A stretch of DNA of 64,000 bases, taken from the NCBI RefSeq assembly GCF_000341265.1, contig NZ_ANAE01000110.1, positions 58,919 to 122,918 of the forward strand. The letters run 5' to 3'. A model generated the notes under the pieces. It saw only the letters and a program-made list of their open reading frames with translations, made no database searches and had not been told where the DNA came from. This DNA is from Nocardiopsis prasina DSM 43845 (GTDB taxonomy: Bacteria; Actinomycetota; Actinomycetes; Streptosporangiales; Streptosporangiaceae). The position numbers and the translations under genes were made by a program. Below, piece by piece: positions 1 through 8,469 of this stretch (within the stretch, counting starts at the first letter, position 1; the number at the start of each line of letters is the position of its first letter).

Positions 1-136
1 GGGCGGTGGCCGTGCGCGCGGTCAGACACCGCAGAGCCCTCAGCCTGCGCTGAGCACTCCAGGTGCGGTGCCGGACCCCAGGGACGGCGACCGGTTCGCC
101 CATGGGCCCCACAGGCGCCCACGGCACCCGCGAGCG

Positions 137-820
137 TCACCGGCGCCGGTAGAAAACGGGGAGGGCCCGCATGCGCCCCTCTCGCAGGGCGGTGCGGATC
201 CTTCCGAAGAAGCTCGGCCTGGTGATCTGGGCGACCAGGAAGCGCACCGGACCACCGGGCAGGCGCACGTGGTTCACGAGCGCGTAGGGCGCCTCTTCGA
301 GCGGCTGGAGCAGGGTGGAGTTGTCCACCCCCACCCTGTCGACGTACCAGTGGGCCAGCTCCTCCCACACCTCGACCGCGCGTTCGGGGTCGGGGGCGGT
401 GAAATGGTTGAGCAGGTACGTGGCCGAGGGGTCGTCACCGGTCTCACCGATGCGCCGCGTGTTGCGGGCGGTCATCAGGAGCTCGCCGTCGAGTCGGCGA
501 TAGGCGTGGGAGTCCAGCACGTCCGCCACGTCGTCGGGTGAGGCCACGGTGACGAGCAGGACGACGTCGTAGCCGGGCCCGCCCTCCAGCGGCGGCATGA
601 GCACCGCCTCGTACACCGTGGTGGCGACCACCGAGGGCAGCTCCTCCAGTTCGTCCGCCAGCACCCGGAACATCGCCAGGGCGCGCTCCCGCTCCTCGTC
701 GCGCCGCACGAAGGGGCCCCGCGCGGGAGGGGCCACCCGGGCGCCGACGTACACGTAGCTGTAGGGGTGGGGTTCGAGGAAAACGGTCCTCCGGTCCGAC
801 CCCGGGCTGTCCCTGGGCAT
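137..820 (-). CDS. unrecognised protein, possibly a two-repeat ferredoxin-like fold
   Basis: 227 codons. I do not recognise the family. The start at 820 is chosen because a GGAGGAG Shine-Dalgarno lies about 8 nt upstream; the open frame runs further upstream to 922, but that stretch overlaps the divergent promoter. The protein is soluble, with no signal peptide or membrane segment. It has two similar halves, each with a hydrophobic strand (VVLLVTVASP near residue 90; YLLNHFTAP near 135) followed by an acidic helix. This suggests, as inference only, a dimeric alpha/beta-barrel fold of the EthD/ABM kind. It is divergent from a MarR regulator 108 bp away whose candidate operators fill the gap, so it may be the regulator's target. 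Coding is likely real from its biased third positions; the function is unknown. Confidence 0.72.
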   Translation of the reverse strand: MPRDSPGSDRRTVFLEPHPYSYVYVGARVAPPARGPFVRRDEERERALAMFRVLADELEELPSVVATTVYEAVLMPPLEGGPGYDVVLLVTVASPDDVADVLDSHAYRRLDGELLMTARNTRRIGETGDDPSATYLLNHFTAPDPERAVEVWEELAHWYVDRVGVDNSTLLQPLEEAPYALVNHVRLPGGPVRFLVAQITRPSFFGRIRTALREGRMRALPVFYRRR

Positions 821-863
821 GGCGTGCGCCTCCTCCGTCGCGGGGCGTAGAGGCCCCCTCACG

Positions 864-875
864 GTCCGTACGGAC
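864..875. promoter_or_regulatory. 12-bp perfect palindrome in divergent promoter
   Basis: GTCCGTACGGAC is a perfect palindrome midway between the divergent genes at 820 (minus) and 928 (plus). It is a plausible second site for the adjacent MarR protein or for another dimeric repressor. Assignment to a particular regulator is inference. Confidence 0.35.
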
Positions 876-892
876 GACTCTAACCCGAAAGC

Positions 893-923
893 TTTGCCTT
901 CCCCAACAGTTCGGGAAGACAAA
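893..923. promoter_or_regulatory. candidate MarR operator (inverted repeat)
   Basis: The arms TTTGCCTTCCC (893-903) and GGGAAGACAAA (913-923) match at 10 of 11 positions across a 9-nt spacer, so arm centres are 20 bp apart. The right arm covers the ribosome-binding region of the MarR gene starting at 928, and the whole element lies in its promoter region. That is the usual position for MarR autorepression. The binding itself is inferred. Confidence 0.5.
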
Positions 924-927
924 TCCT

Positions 928-1425
928 ATGATCGTAGACATGACTGAAGACAGGGCACCGGAGTCCACGGACGAACGGAACCGCGCACTCCTGGCCGAGC
1001 TGGGCGTCGTTCCGCAGTTGGAGGTCTACTTCCGCCGGGTGCGGATGGACATGCCAGCCGACGTCGCGGAGGTGTTCTCCCTGCACGGGCTGACCGCGCG
1101 CCACGGCGGAGTACTCGGGCAGCTGGCGGTGGTGCCGTCGATCGGTGTGAGCGAGCTGGCCAGGCGGATGGCGGTGTCCCTGCCGACCACGAGCGAGCTG
1201 GCCGGAGACCTCAGACGCGCCGGACTCGTGGTGGCGGAGGAGGACCCGGACAACCGCAGACGCACCCTGCTGAGCCTGGCAGACGAGTACCGGACCTCGG
1301 TGGAGTCACTGGTGGCGGCGCGGGCGGCGCCGCTGCGGCGCGCGATGGAGCACCTGTCGGAACGGGACAGGCAGGGTTTCGCCGCCGGGCTGCGCGCCTG
1401 GGCGGACGAGATGCGCGACTGGTGA
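928..1425 (+). CDS. MarR-family transcriptional regulator
   Basis: 165 aa, a typical MarR length. A winged helix occupies about residues 48-115: a helix rich in small residues (GVLGQLAVVPSIG), a recognition-helix region (VSELARRMAVSLPTTSELAGDL) and a wing with the family-typical basic DPDNRRRTLLSL. Flanking helices would form the dimerisation region. The start at 928 has GGGAAGA about 8 nt upstream; an in-frame ATG at 940 lacks a Shine-Dalgarno. It diverges from the unknown gene at 820 and probably represses itself and that neighbour through the inverted repeats at 864-875 and 893-923. The ligand is unknown. Family assignment is secure. Confidence 0.88.
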   Translation: MIVDMTEDRAPESTDERNRALLAELGVVPQLEVYFRRVRMDMPADVAEVFSLHGLTARHGGVLGQLAVVPSIGVSELARRMAVSLPTTSELAGDLRRAGLVVAEEDPDNRRRTLLSLADEYRTSVESLVAARAAPLRRAMEHLSERDRQGFAAGLRAWADEMRDW

Positions 1426-1450
1426 GGCCCGACGGCGGGGTCCGCGGCCT

Positions 1451-2386
1451 CTACCTGCCCAGGGTCGCGCGGGCCAGGGCCAGGACGTGCACCGGACGGA
1501 GCCCGGAGCCCCGAGGCGAGCCGCCCCGGCTGTGCGCGTAGGACTCGAAGGCCTCGACGGAGCTGTAGGACGGCGCCCAGTCCAGGGCGCGGCTGAGCGG
1601 CGCGGGGTCCAGCGCCGAGGCGCTCAGTCCCTCACGCACCGCGCGGGCGCCGCTGGAGCTGGCGTAGTCGATCCGTCCGTGCCTGGCCACTCCGCGCAGC
1701 ACCCTGAGGCCGCGTGCGGGCACAGGGAGGCGCCGGCCGCCGATACGGCGAAGGCAGTGGGAGAGCGGGACCGCGTCGGCCCCGGAGACGTCGAAGAACC
1801 CGGTCCGGTCGCTGAGCGCCATGCGCACGAGCGCCTCGGCCCCGTCGTCCTCGTGCAGGAACTGCACGCGCGGGTCGCGGCCCATCACGGTGGGCACGAC
1901 ACGGGAGTCCATGTAACGGGTGAGCGGGGTGTCCACGGAGGGACCGATGAGGTTCGCGAACCTCAGGACGGCCACGGACAGGTCCGGGCGGCGGCGCTGG
2001 AGGCCGCGCGTGTGCCGTTCGACCTCGGCCGCGTCGTCGGCGTCAAGGGTGGCGCTGGAACGCACCACCAGCCGCCGGACGGTGGAGGAGCGCTGGGCGG
2101 CACCGAGGACCCGCATGGTGCCCAGGAGGTTGTCCTCCCGGTTGGGGTCGTTCGTGGTGTCCAGGCCCAGGTGCAGGACCAGGTCGGCGCCGGACTCGGC
2201 GACGATGCGGTCCAGGCTGCCGTCGTGCAGGTCGACGTGCTGGTACTCGACCCCGGTGGTGCCTCTCGGTGGAGGGGCGGAGTCGGCCCCGATCACCCGG
2301 TGCACACCGGGCCCCTGGCTCAGGGTCTGGGCGACCCCGGCCGCGAGGGGGCTGGAGACCCCGGTGACGAGTACGACACGAGCCAT
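1451..2386 (-). CDS. NAD-dependent epimerase/dehydratase family protein
   Basis: 311 aa, extended SDR family. The N-terminal Rossmann strand VVLVTGVSSPLAAGVAQ carries a variant of the TGxxGxxG dinucleotide-binding loop, followed by the acidic end of strand 2 (VIGADS) and LHLGLDT near the third and fourth strands. The classical YxxxK triad is not obvious, so catalytic competence is uncertain. The start at 2386 places the first methionine directly before the Rossmann strand; the Shine-Dalgarno is weak. An epimerase of this kind downstream of the bS22 gene is, from memory, a common arrangement in Streptomyces. The substrate cannot be told from the sequence. Confidence 0.8.
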   Translation of the reverse strand: MARVVLVTGVSSPLAAGVAQTLSQGPGVHRVIGADSAPPPRGTTGVEYQHVDLHDGSLDRIVAESGADLVLHLGLDTTNDPNREDNLLGTMRVLGAAQRSSTVRRLVVRSSATLDADDAAEVERHTRGLQRRRPDLSVAVLRFANLIGPSVDTPLTRYMDSRVVPTVMGRDPRVQFLHEDDGAEALVRMALSDRTGFFDVSGADAVPLSHCLRRIGGRRLPVPARGLRVLRGVARHGRIDYASSSGARAVREGLSASALDPAPLSRALDWAPSYSSVEAFESYAHSRGGSPRGSGLRPVHVLALARATLGR

Positions 2387-2615
2387 GGAGACACGTTCCT
2401 TGGAAGGAGACGGCGGTGGTCCGGACGGGCCACGCACCGCTCACCCCGACGGAGGCGACCCGGTGAAGGTGACCTGTGATTCACAACAGCGGTGCACCCG
2501 GAAAATTCCGTTGCGCCGGCTGACGCCGGGCAAGGGAAGTGAAGTGTCTCCGCGTCCGGGGCGTGCCAGCGGCCCGCCCGCGCCCGCGGAGAGACAACCT
2601 ACGTCGCGAACGCTC

Positions 2616-2714
2616 CTACTTCTTGTTGCGACGCGCCACACGCGTGCGCTTGAGCAGCTTGCGGTGCTTCTTCTTCGCCATCCGCTTGCGGCGCTTCTTG
2701 ATGACGGAACCCAT
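2616..2714 (-). CDS. small ribosomal protein bS22 (AURKAIP1/COX24 domain)
   Basis: A 32-residue, extremely basic protein beginning [19 protein letters not shown] and ending in RRNKK. This is the actinobacterial bS22 family, found in mycobacterial 30S structures near the decoding region. The start is supported by AAGGTGAT about 8 nt upstream of the ATG. About 60% of residues are Lys or Arg. An imperfect inverted repeat (2546-2554 with 2585-2595) just downstream on the minus strand may terminate the transcript. It is short enough to be missed by length-filtered gene calling, but composition, start signal and context make it convincing. Confidence 0.93.
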   Translation of the reverse strand: MGSVIKKRRKRMAKKKHRKLLKRTRVARRNKK

Positions 2715-2934
2715 GGGATCACCTTCTCGCTGACGAGTGAGTACGGACATGCCGAACCACTGGTGACGAACACCTGCTGGCTCGGATGCGGTTGCTGGGC
2801 TCGCCCGGGCACACGCGCGCGGAGCGCGGGTGGCCGGTGCGACCGGGGCGGGCCCCGGGGAGGACGACGGTCACTAGTACACACGTCTACCGCACCCGTG
2901 GGCCCAGCTTACCGCTACGGGCAACCCGGGCGGA

Positions 2935-3570
2935 TCACGCCCCCGGAACGGACGGACCGTCGCCATAGAGCACGGCGGCCGGTTCGGCGTAGCTGACACT
3001 GGCCAGTCGCTGATCCGCGAAGGTCAGCGACGTGACACTGGCGAGGTTACATTCCCGCAGGTCGGGTCGGTGCCACAGGTGCCTGCCCTCGGCCGCGCGA
3101 CGGGCCATCCAGATCGGCAGCTGATGGCTGACGCACACGGCCTCGCGCCCCCAGGCGGCCCGCCGGACGACCTTGATGACCTCGACCATGCGGTTGACGA
3201 TGTCCTGGTAGGGCTCACCCCACGAGGGCCGGAAGGGGTTGTACAGGCGCTTGAGCACCTGGGGGTCGCGCACCGACTTGGAGGACAGCGACATCCCCTC
3301 GAACTTGTTGGCCGCCTCGACCAACCGGTCGTCCAGGGTCACCGGAAGGTCGAACGCCTTCTGGAGCGGGACGGAGGTCTCCTGGGTGCGGTCCAGGGGC
3401 GACGAGTACAGAGCGGCGATGTCGTGGCCCTCGAACCAGTCGGAGGCCATCTCCGCCATCCGCAGTCCCCGGTCACTCAGGTGGTAGTCGGGGAGTCTGC
3501 CGTACAGGACCTTCTCGGGGTTGTACACCTCTCCGTGCCGGAGCAGGTGGACGACGGTGGTGGTGGTCAT
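2935..3570 (-). CDS. histidine phosphatase (phosphoglycerate mutase-like) family protein
   Basis: 211 aa. Branch-type histidine phosphatase: the catalytic LLRHGE motif is at residues 9-14 (RHG with the phosphorylated His), the second arginine is in YSSPLDRTQET near residue 58, and the second catalytic His is in CVSHQLPI near residue 147. All core residues are present, so it should be active. It lies 34 bp downstream of hemL on the same strand and is probably co-transcribed; the same pairing with hemL occurs in other actinomycetes. The physiological substrate is unknown, and a phosphoglycerate mutase role in glycolysis is unlikely for this subgroup. Confidence 0.88.
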   Translation of the reverse strand: MTTTTVVHLLRHGEVYNPEKVLYGRLPDYHLSDRGLRMAEMASDWFEGHDIAALYSSPLDRTQETSVPLQKAFDLPVTLDDRLVEAANKFEGMSLSSKSVRDPQVLKRLYNPFRPSWGEPYQDIVNRMVEVIKVVRRAAWGREAVCVSHQLPIWMARRAAEGRHLWHRPDLRECNLASVTSLTFADQRLASVSYAEPAAVLYGDGPSVPGA

Positions 3571-3604
3571 CGTGGAGGTACTTCCTTCCGGGGTGCGGGT
3601 CGGG

Positions 3605-4906
3605 TCAGCCCTGGGACTGGGCCTGTGCCGCGGCCCGGGCAGCCGCGGGCAGGGCCTCGACCACCCTGTCGACGGCGGCCTCGTCGTGCGCGGAGGAGAA
3701 GAACCACGCTTCGAAGGCGGCGGGCGGCAGGTAGACGCCCTGTTCGAGCATGGAGTGGAAGAACGCGGCGAACACCTTGGTGTCCGTCGTGCGGGCGCTG
3801 TCGAAGTCCGTGACCTCGCGGTCGGTGAAGAAGACCGTGAACAGGTTGCCGCCGCTCTGGATGCGGTGGGTGACGCCCTCGGCGCTGAGCGCCTTGGAGA
3901 TCTCGCTCTCCACCTGGGCGGAGACCCGGTCGATGTGCGCGTAGACCTCGGGGGTGGCGCCGCGCAGGGTGGCCAGCCCAGCGGCCGTGGCCAGCGGGTT
4001 CCCGGAGAGCGTCCCCGCCTGGTACACGGGTCCGTTCGGGGCGAGGCGGTCCATGATCTCGGCGCGGCCGCCGAACGCCGCGGCGGGGAGGCCGCCGCCC
4101 ATGACCTTGCCGAACGTCATGAGGTCGGGGGCCACGCCCTCCAGGCCGAACCAGCCGGAGGCGCTGACCCGGAAGCCGGTGAGGACCTCGTCGAGGACCA
4201 GCAGGGCGCCGTGGGCGTGCGCGATCTCCTTGAGGCGGGCGTTGAACCCGGCCTGGGGCGGGACGACGCCCATGTTGGCGGGGCAGGCCTCGGCGATCAC
4301 GCAGGCGATCTCGTCACCGTGCTCGGCGAAGGCGCGTTCCACGGCCTCGACGTCGTTGTAGGGCAGCACCAGGGTGTCGGCGGCGCTGGCCCCGGTGACG
4401 CCCGGGGAGTCCGGCAGGGCGAAGGTGGCCAGGCCGGAACCGGCGGCGGCTAGGAGGGCGTCGACGTGGCCGTGGTAGTTGCCCGCGAACTTGACGATCT
4501 TGCTGCGGCCGGTGAACCCGCGCGCGAGGCGGATCGCGGACATGGTGGCCTCGGTCCCGGAGTTGACCAGGCGGACCTTCTCGACGGGGGTGCGCTCGAC
4601 GATCAGCTCGGCCAGCTCGACCTCACCGGGAGTCGGGGCGCCGTAGGAGGTTCCGGCCGCGACGGCGCCGTGGAGGGCCTCCACGACGCTGGGGGCGGCG
4701 TGCCCGAGGACGAGCGGCCCCCACGAGCAGACGAGGTCGACGTACTGGCGACCGTCGGAGTCCGTGAGGTAGGGGCCTTCGCCCTTGACGAAGAACGGCG
4801 GGGTGCCGCCGACCGCCCCGAAGGCGCGCACGGGCGAGTTCACGCCGCCGGGAACAACGGCGGCCGCCCGCTGGAAGAGCTCTGCTGAAGTCTGTTGAGT
4901 ACCCAC
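3605..4906 (-). CDS. hemL: glutamate-1-semialdehyde 2,1-aminomutase
   Basis: 433 aa, full length. A PLP enzyme that converts glutamate-1-semialdehyde to 5-aminolevulinate in the C5 pathway of tetrapyrrole synthesis, in the cytosol. The PLP lysine is in [10 protein letters not shown] (K267), the PLP-contact region GSGLATF and the aspartate loop [12 protein letters not shown] are present, and the N-terminal [11 protein letters not shown] motif is typical. It supplies the pathway continued by hemB, hemC and hemD 8-10 kb away, while hemA lies at 16.3-17.8 kb, so the C5 enzymes are split between two loci. The start at 4906 gives the usual N-terminus. The RloA/B cassette lies immediately upstream, separated by a terminator-like repeat. 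Confidence 0.97.
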   Translation of the reverse strand: MGTQQTSAELFQRAAAVVPGGVNSPVRAFGAVGGTPPFFVKGEGPYLTDSDGRQYVDLVCSWGPLVLGHAAPSVVEALHGAVAAGTSYGAPTPGEVELAELIVERTPVEKVRLVNSGTEATMSAIRLARGFTGRSKIVKFAGNYHGHVDALLAAAGSGLATFALPDSPGVTGASAADTLVLPYNDVEAVERAFAEHGDEIACVIAEACPANMGVVPPQAGFNARLKEIAHAHGALLVLDEVLTGFRVSASGWFGLEGVAPDLMTFGKVMGGGLPAAAFGGRAEIMDRLAPNGPVYQAGTLSGNPLATAAGLATLRGATPEVYAHIDRVSAQVESEISKALSAEGVTHRIQSGGNLFTVFFTDREVTDFDSARTTDTKVFAAFFHSMLEQGVYLPPAAFEAWFFSSAHDEAAVDRVVEALPAAARAAAQAQSQG

Positions 4907-4956
4907 CTCACCAGTGTGTCAGCTGTGTTCTCCCCCGAGACCGTGACCCGCCCCGC

Positions 4957-4992
4957 AACGCACGCGTGCCCCGCCGGGGGGACGGGGCACGC
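4957..4992. repeat. 36-bp direct repeat copy 1, also a terminator hairpin
   Basis: Identical over 36 bp to 6997-7032, and the two copies bracket the rloA/rloB-like cassette. Inside the repeat, GCGTGCCCCG and CGGGGCACGC form a perfect 10-bp stem. This copy begins 2 nt past the rloB-like stop codon on the minus strand, where it would act as a terminator shielding hemL. Repeat and hairpin are seen directly; the role as an insertion target or recombination scar is inferred. Confidence 0.85.
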
Positions 4993-4994
4993 CC

Positions 4995-5564
4995 TCAGTC
5001 ACGCAGGAGCACCCGCACGAGCCGGTGGACGCCGGTGCTGGGGTCCCCGTCTGGCGGTAGGAGTTCGGCGCGCTCGACGGCGTCCTGGAGCCCGTGCGCG
5101 AAGTCCTCGAACCGGGTCCGGCCCTTCCGCCAGGTGGGAAGGAGGGCTTGGAGGGCCTTCTCGGCCTTGGCTCCGGAGCCGAGCGCAGCACGGAGGTCGG
5201 TGAGGTGGAGGATGAGCCAGGTCTCGAAGGTCGGCGTTGAACAGGCCGTCTTGATGCCGTTCCTCCGCGCCTGGTTGCAGAGCACGGTGACGTCGTCCCC
5301 GTCGGTGTCGAAGACCGCCCAGACCTCGGTGTATTCATCGTGTCCGGCGTCTCGGGCCGTGCGGAGAACCCATTCCCTCTGCGGGTGCTTCGCCTGCCGG
5401 ACGTGCACGGTGTGGATCCGGACCCCGGTGTGCCCGCGCATGGAGTCGAAGTAGCCCTTCTCAGTCTCTCCCTCGCAGACGATCAGGTAGACACGCTGTT
5501 CCTCACGACGGGGACCGCGGCGCCTGAGAGAGGTCTCACGCTCCCTTTTGGCACGCTTACTCAC
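4995..5564 (-). CDS. RloB-like TOPRIM-type protein of a two-gene putative defence cassette
   Basis: 189 aa. Resembles the RloB/AbiLii family. A basic N-terminal leader is followed by VCEGETE (residues 29-35) and FDTDGDD (85-91). The acidic EG and DxD pair is the signature of TOPRIM-type catalytic sites in OLD and RloB proteins, implying metal-dependent nuclease activity. The GTG start overlaps the upstream ATPase stop by 4 bp (GTGA), so the two are translationally coupled. RloB-type proteins paired with an AAA ATPase occur in restriction loci and abortive-infection systems. Anti-phage function here is inference. No methyltransferase or hsd gene lies beside it. The gene ends 2 nt before the direct repeat at 4992. 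Confidence 0.85.
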   Translation of the reverse strand: MSKRAKRERETSLRRRGPRREEQRVYLIVCEGETEKGYFDSMRGHTGVRIHTVHVRQAKHPQREWVLRTARDAGHDEYTEVWAVFDTDGDDVTVLCNQARRNGIKTACSTPTFETWLILHLTDLRAALGSGAKAEKALQALLPTWRKGRTRFEDFAHGLQDAVERAELLPPDGDPSTGVHRLVRVLLRD

Positions 5565-6892
5565 CCGGACACGCTTTCCGTCTCGGGAGTTGTCGCGCGG
5601 CGGCTCAGTGCCTCGCGGAACAGCTCGTCGTCGATGTCAGGGACGGCTCCGTAGCGTCCGACGAGGTAGCGGCGGGCCCGGTTGTCGTCCCCCCGGGGCT
5701 TGAAGTCGCTCAGCGGGTAGAGGGTGCTTCGGCCCTGACTGTCCTTGTCCACGAACCAGATGTGGTCGCGTTTGAGCACTTCCTCGCCTCGTACGCGTCC
5801 GAGCAGGGCCGCGTCGTGGCTGGTGAAGATCAGCTGTGCACCGTGGGGGTTGTGCACCTCGTCCTGGAACAGCGCGATGACCCTGGCGGACAGGTAGGGG
5901 TGCAGGCTGGCGTCGATCTCGTCGACGACCAGGACTCCACCCGTTTCGAGGGTTCGTTGCGCCTCGTACCCGAGGGCGGTGAGAGTCCGAGTGCCCTTGG
6001 ACTCCTCACCCCAGGCCAGGGGGCGCGCACCTACCCCGTCTGCATGGTGGAACAACAGTCGGGACGCGCCTAGGAGTTCTCCCGTTTTCTTCTGGATGTG
6101 GTACACGATTCGGGATTCTTGCACTACAGAGCCCCCGTGAATATCTCCCCGCACCGTATTGAGATGCCCTCCATCTCTAAGATGGCTCTTTGGCTCCTCA
6201 AGCTCCACAGCCCGCACCCCTGTGCCAGCGGACCTCAGGAGTTCGCTGAGAAGGACCATCTGGCTTTCGGATACCTCTGGCTCACCCAACCAAGTGGGGG
6301 GACCTGAGCTGCGCTCCTCCGCGAAGGTGAGGCCATCGGAGAACCACCGGTAGATCGGCTCGACGTCCTCGCTGGAAGCGCGGGCGGCGACGGTCAGGAA
6401 GAGGATGTTGGGACCGGTGATGTCCCCGACCTGCCGGAGTTTCGCCGGGGCGCTGTCACCGAACGCGAACTGGTCGCCGTCACGCTCGAAGAGGACTCTC
6501 CTCCGGCCCTTCGGGTAGGCGTACAGCCACTCCTCGGTCACGCGCTCGTCGTCAATGGCGAAGCCGTAGGTGTGGCGTACTCCGGTGAGCTTGAGGTCGA
6601 CCACGAAGACCGAGGGTTCGCTCCCCGCCTCCGCGTCCAGAGCGAAGGGTGCGCGGGCTATGCCGCCACCGGGCTCGCCGCGGTTCATGGACCAGCGCAC
6701 CGTGTCCCGCATGAAGACCATGGCGTCGAGCAGGTTGGACTTGCCCGAAGCGTTGGCTCCGAAGATCCCCGCGACGGTCGTGGCCTCCCAGTCAGTACCT
6801 TCCGGGAGAGCGTCGTCGTAGACGGGGGTGAGAAGGAGTTGCTGTTCCTCACGGATGGACTTGTGGTTCTCCACGCGGAAACTCAGCAGCAT
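5561..6892 (-). CDS. RloA-like AAA/ABC-type ATPase of the putative defence cassette
   Basis: 443 aa. SMC/OLD-like ATPase: Walker A GANASGKS at residues 45-52, a signature-like EESKGTRTL near 296, Walker B VLVVDEID at 320-327 with a catalytic Glu, and the switch histidine in FTSHDAALL at 359. The start at 6892 gives the family N-terminus MLLSFRVENHKSI; the frame stays open to 7030 but crosses the repeat. The coupled partner is the TOPRIM protein at 5564. This is the architecture of RloAB, AbiL-like and PARIS-like systems, in which the ATPase senses phage and the TOPRIM partner is the effector (established for relatives, inferred here). A stretch around 6040-6320 is visibly less GC-rich than the surroundings, consistent with transfer. 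Confidence 0.88.
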   Translation of the reverse strand: MLLSFRVENHKSIREEQQLLLTPVYDDALPEGTDWEATTVAGIFGANASGKSNLLDAMVFMRDTVRWSMNRGEPGGGIARAPFALDAEAGSEPSVFVVDLKLTGVRHTYGFAIDDERVTEEWLYAYPKGRRRVLFERDGDQFAFGDSAPAKLRQVGDITGPNILFLTVAARASSEDVEPIYRWFSDGLTFAEERSSGPPTWLGEPEVSESQMVLLSELLRSAGTGVRAVELEEPKSHLRDGGHLNTVRGDIHGGSVVQESRIVYHIQKKTGELLGASRLLFHHADGVGARPLAWGEESKGTRTLTALGYEAQRTLETGGVLVVDEIDASLHPYLSARVIALFQDEVHNPHGAQLIFTSHDAALLGRVRGEEVLKRDHIWFVDKDSQGRSTLYPLSDFKPRGDDNRARRYLVGRYGAVPDIDDELFREALSRRATTPETESVSG

Positions 6893-6996
6893 CGGGCACC
6901 ACTCCCCAGATCGATAGTGGCTTGACCGAGGTTCTCGCGGAAAAGCCACACAGAGGAAGCATGCCACGAGCCCTGGGCCGCAAACCTCCCACCCCG

Positions 6997-7032
6997 AACG
7001 CACGCGTGCCCCGCCGGGGGGACGGGGCACGC
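6997..7032. repeat. 36-bp direct repeat copy 2, also a terminator hairpin
   Basis: Exact copy of 4957-4992, 2040 bp away. It lies 18 bp past the PAP2 phosphatase stop codon on the minus strand, where its 10-bp stem would terminate that gene. The cassette is therefore inserted as if the PAP2 terminator had been duplicated: one copy still behind PAP2, one behind rloB. Confidence 0.85.
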
Positions 7033-7050
7033 GTGGAGGGGGAGGGTGGC

Positions 7051-7713
7051 TCAGACGTTGCTGTGGGAGTTCTGGCCGATCCGCTCGGCCTCGGGGCCGT
7101 GGTCCGAGCCCTGGGCGCGCACCAGGGGGCGCAGGCGGTCGTTCTCGGCCAGTTTGTCGACGACCGCGGTCATCGGGCGGGCGGCCAGCAGGGAGACCAG
7201 GGTGGCGACGAGGGCGCCGACGAGGAGGCCCACGGTGACGTCGTGGGGGTAGTGGGCGCCGACGAAGACCCGGGAGAAGGCCTCCAGGACGGCGAAGACC
7301 GCGGCGACGACGGCGAACCGGCGCCAGGCGACGATCACCGCGGCGGCCGCGGCACCGGCGATGGCGGCGTGGTTGCTCGGGAAGGACCAGTCACCGATGG
7401 GGTCGCACGTGGCGATGGTGTTCAGGTCCGTCATGGCCTGGCAGGGGCGCAGCTGTTCGAAGAACGACTTGATGGTCCTGCTGACCGCGTAGGCGATGAC
7501 GGTGGCGACCGGGGCGAAGAGCGCGAGGCCGACCAGGCGCGAGCTGACGGAGCGGGCTCGCCACCAGGCCATGAGGAAGAGGATCGCGAACACACCGAGG
7601 AAGAGGTCGGTGCCCCATTCCGCGGCCGTCTGCATCCAGGGGTCGAGTCCGTCCGCGAACTCGATCACGGATCGTGACCAGGCGGCGCTGACGTCGAAGA
7701 TCTCGGAGACCAT
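7051..7713 (-). CDS. PAP2-family membrane phosphatase
   Basis: 220 aa integral membrane protein with about five to six hydrophobic segments. All three lipid-phosphatase motifs are intact: KSFFEQLRP (KX6RP), PSNH, and SRVFVGAHYPHD (SRX5HX3D). It probably dephosphorylates undecaprenyl diphosphate or another lipid phosphate at the outer membrane face; the exact lipid is not determinable. The start at 7713 (MVSEIF) has GGAGAG 8 nt upstream. Transcribed leftwards, it was presumably the direct upstream neighbour of hemL before the RloA/B cassette inserted at its terminator. Confidence 0.9.
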   Translation of the reverse strand: MVSEIFDVSAAWSRSVIEFADGLDPWMQTAAEWGTDLFLGVFAILFLMAWWRARSVSSRLVGLALFAPVATVIAYAVSRTIKSFFEQLRPCQAMTDLNTIATCDPIGDWSFPSNHAAIAGAAAAAVIVAWRRFAVVAAVFAVLEAFSRVFVGAHYPHDVTVGLLVGALVATLVSLLAARPMTAVVDKLAENDRLRPLVRAQGSDHGPEAERIGQNSHSNV

Positions 7714-7986
7714 CTCTCTCCAGGGGTGGTACGGGGAGGAGAGTCGCCCTGACGGCAGGGGGAAGACGGGGCGACGTCCCGGTGACGGGACTCCCACGAG
7801 CGAATGAAGGGAAGGTCCTTATCCTGTCATCCGCTCGACCCCCCTGAGTCCCAGGAAGCCGAACAACGAAGAGAGACACATGGTCAGCCCCCGCCGAAGT
7901 GACACGCGGCCCCGGCCGCGACCCCGAGTTCTACCGAGAAGTAACTTGGGTCCCGTCCACTCGCTCACTCACGGACCGGAGCTGGC

Positions 7987-8469
7987 ATGGCCACGGACTT
8001 CACCACGGCGGACCTGATCGACGACCACGGCGACACCCTGCGCAGCTGCTCCACGCAGTTCCGGCAGTACGGGGGGCACCGGGTGTTCTCCGGGCCGGTC
8101 CGCACCGTCCGCTGTCATGAGGACAACGGCCTGGTCAAGCAGATCCTCAACTCCCCCGGCGAGGGCGCCGTCCTGGTGGTGGACGGCAACGGCTCCCTGC
8201 GCAGCGCCCTGATGGGCGACATGATCGCCGAGGCCGCCGTGCGCAGCGGCTGGGCCGGGGTCGTCATCAACGGGGCCGTCCGCGACACCGCCGCCCTGAG
8301 CGGGCTGGAGCTCGGGGTGAAGGCCCTGGGCTCCAACCCCCGCAAGTCCCTCAAGGACGGCGCCGGACGCCAGAACGTACCGGTGACCTTCGGGGACGTC
8401 ACGTTCGTCCCGGGAGAGTGGCTCTACAGCGACCACGACGGGATCGTGGTCAACGCCACCGAACTCTAG
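7987..8469 (+). CDS. rraA: RraA-family protein (4-hydroxy-4-methyl-2-oxoglutarate aldolase-like)
   Basis: 160 aa, the standard length. The core has the family motif GAVRD (in [11 protein letters not shown]) and the preceding GDMIAEAA glycine-rich stretch. Bacterial members are annotated both as RNase E inhibitors (E. coli RraA) and as class II aldolases/oxaloacetate decarboxylases. The Arg-Asp pair needed for metal binding in the aldolases is present, so an enzymatic role is possible. The start has GGAG about 7 nt upstream. Its stop overlaps the convergent membrane-protein stop by 4 bp. The 273-bp gap to the PAP2 gene holds the two divergent promoters and no further gene that I can see. Confidence 0.9.
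   Translation: MATDFTTADLIDDHGDTLRSCSTQFRQYGGHRVFSGPVRTVRCHEDNGLVKQILNSPGEGAVLVVDGNGSLRSALMGDMIAEAAVRSGWAGVVINGAVRDTAALSGLELGVKALGSNPRKSLKDGAGRQNVPVTFGDVTFVPGEWLYSDHDGIVVNATEL

Noticed and set aside
4995-6892. Calling the cassette a complete type I restriction accessory locus
   Set aside because: RloA/RloB genes can occur inside hsd loci, but no hsdR, hsdM or hsdS gene is present here, so it is described only as a two-gene ATPase/TOPRIM module.
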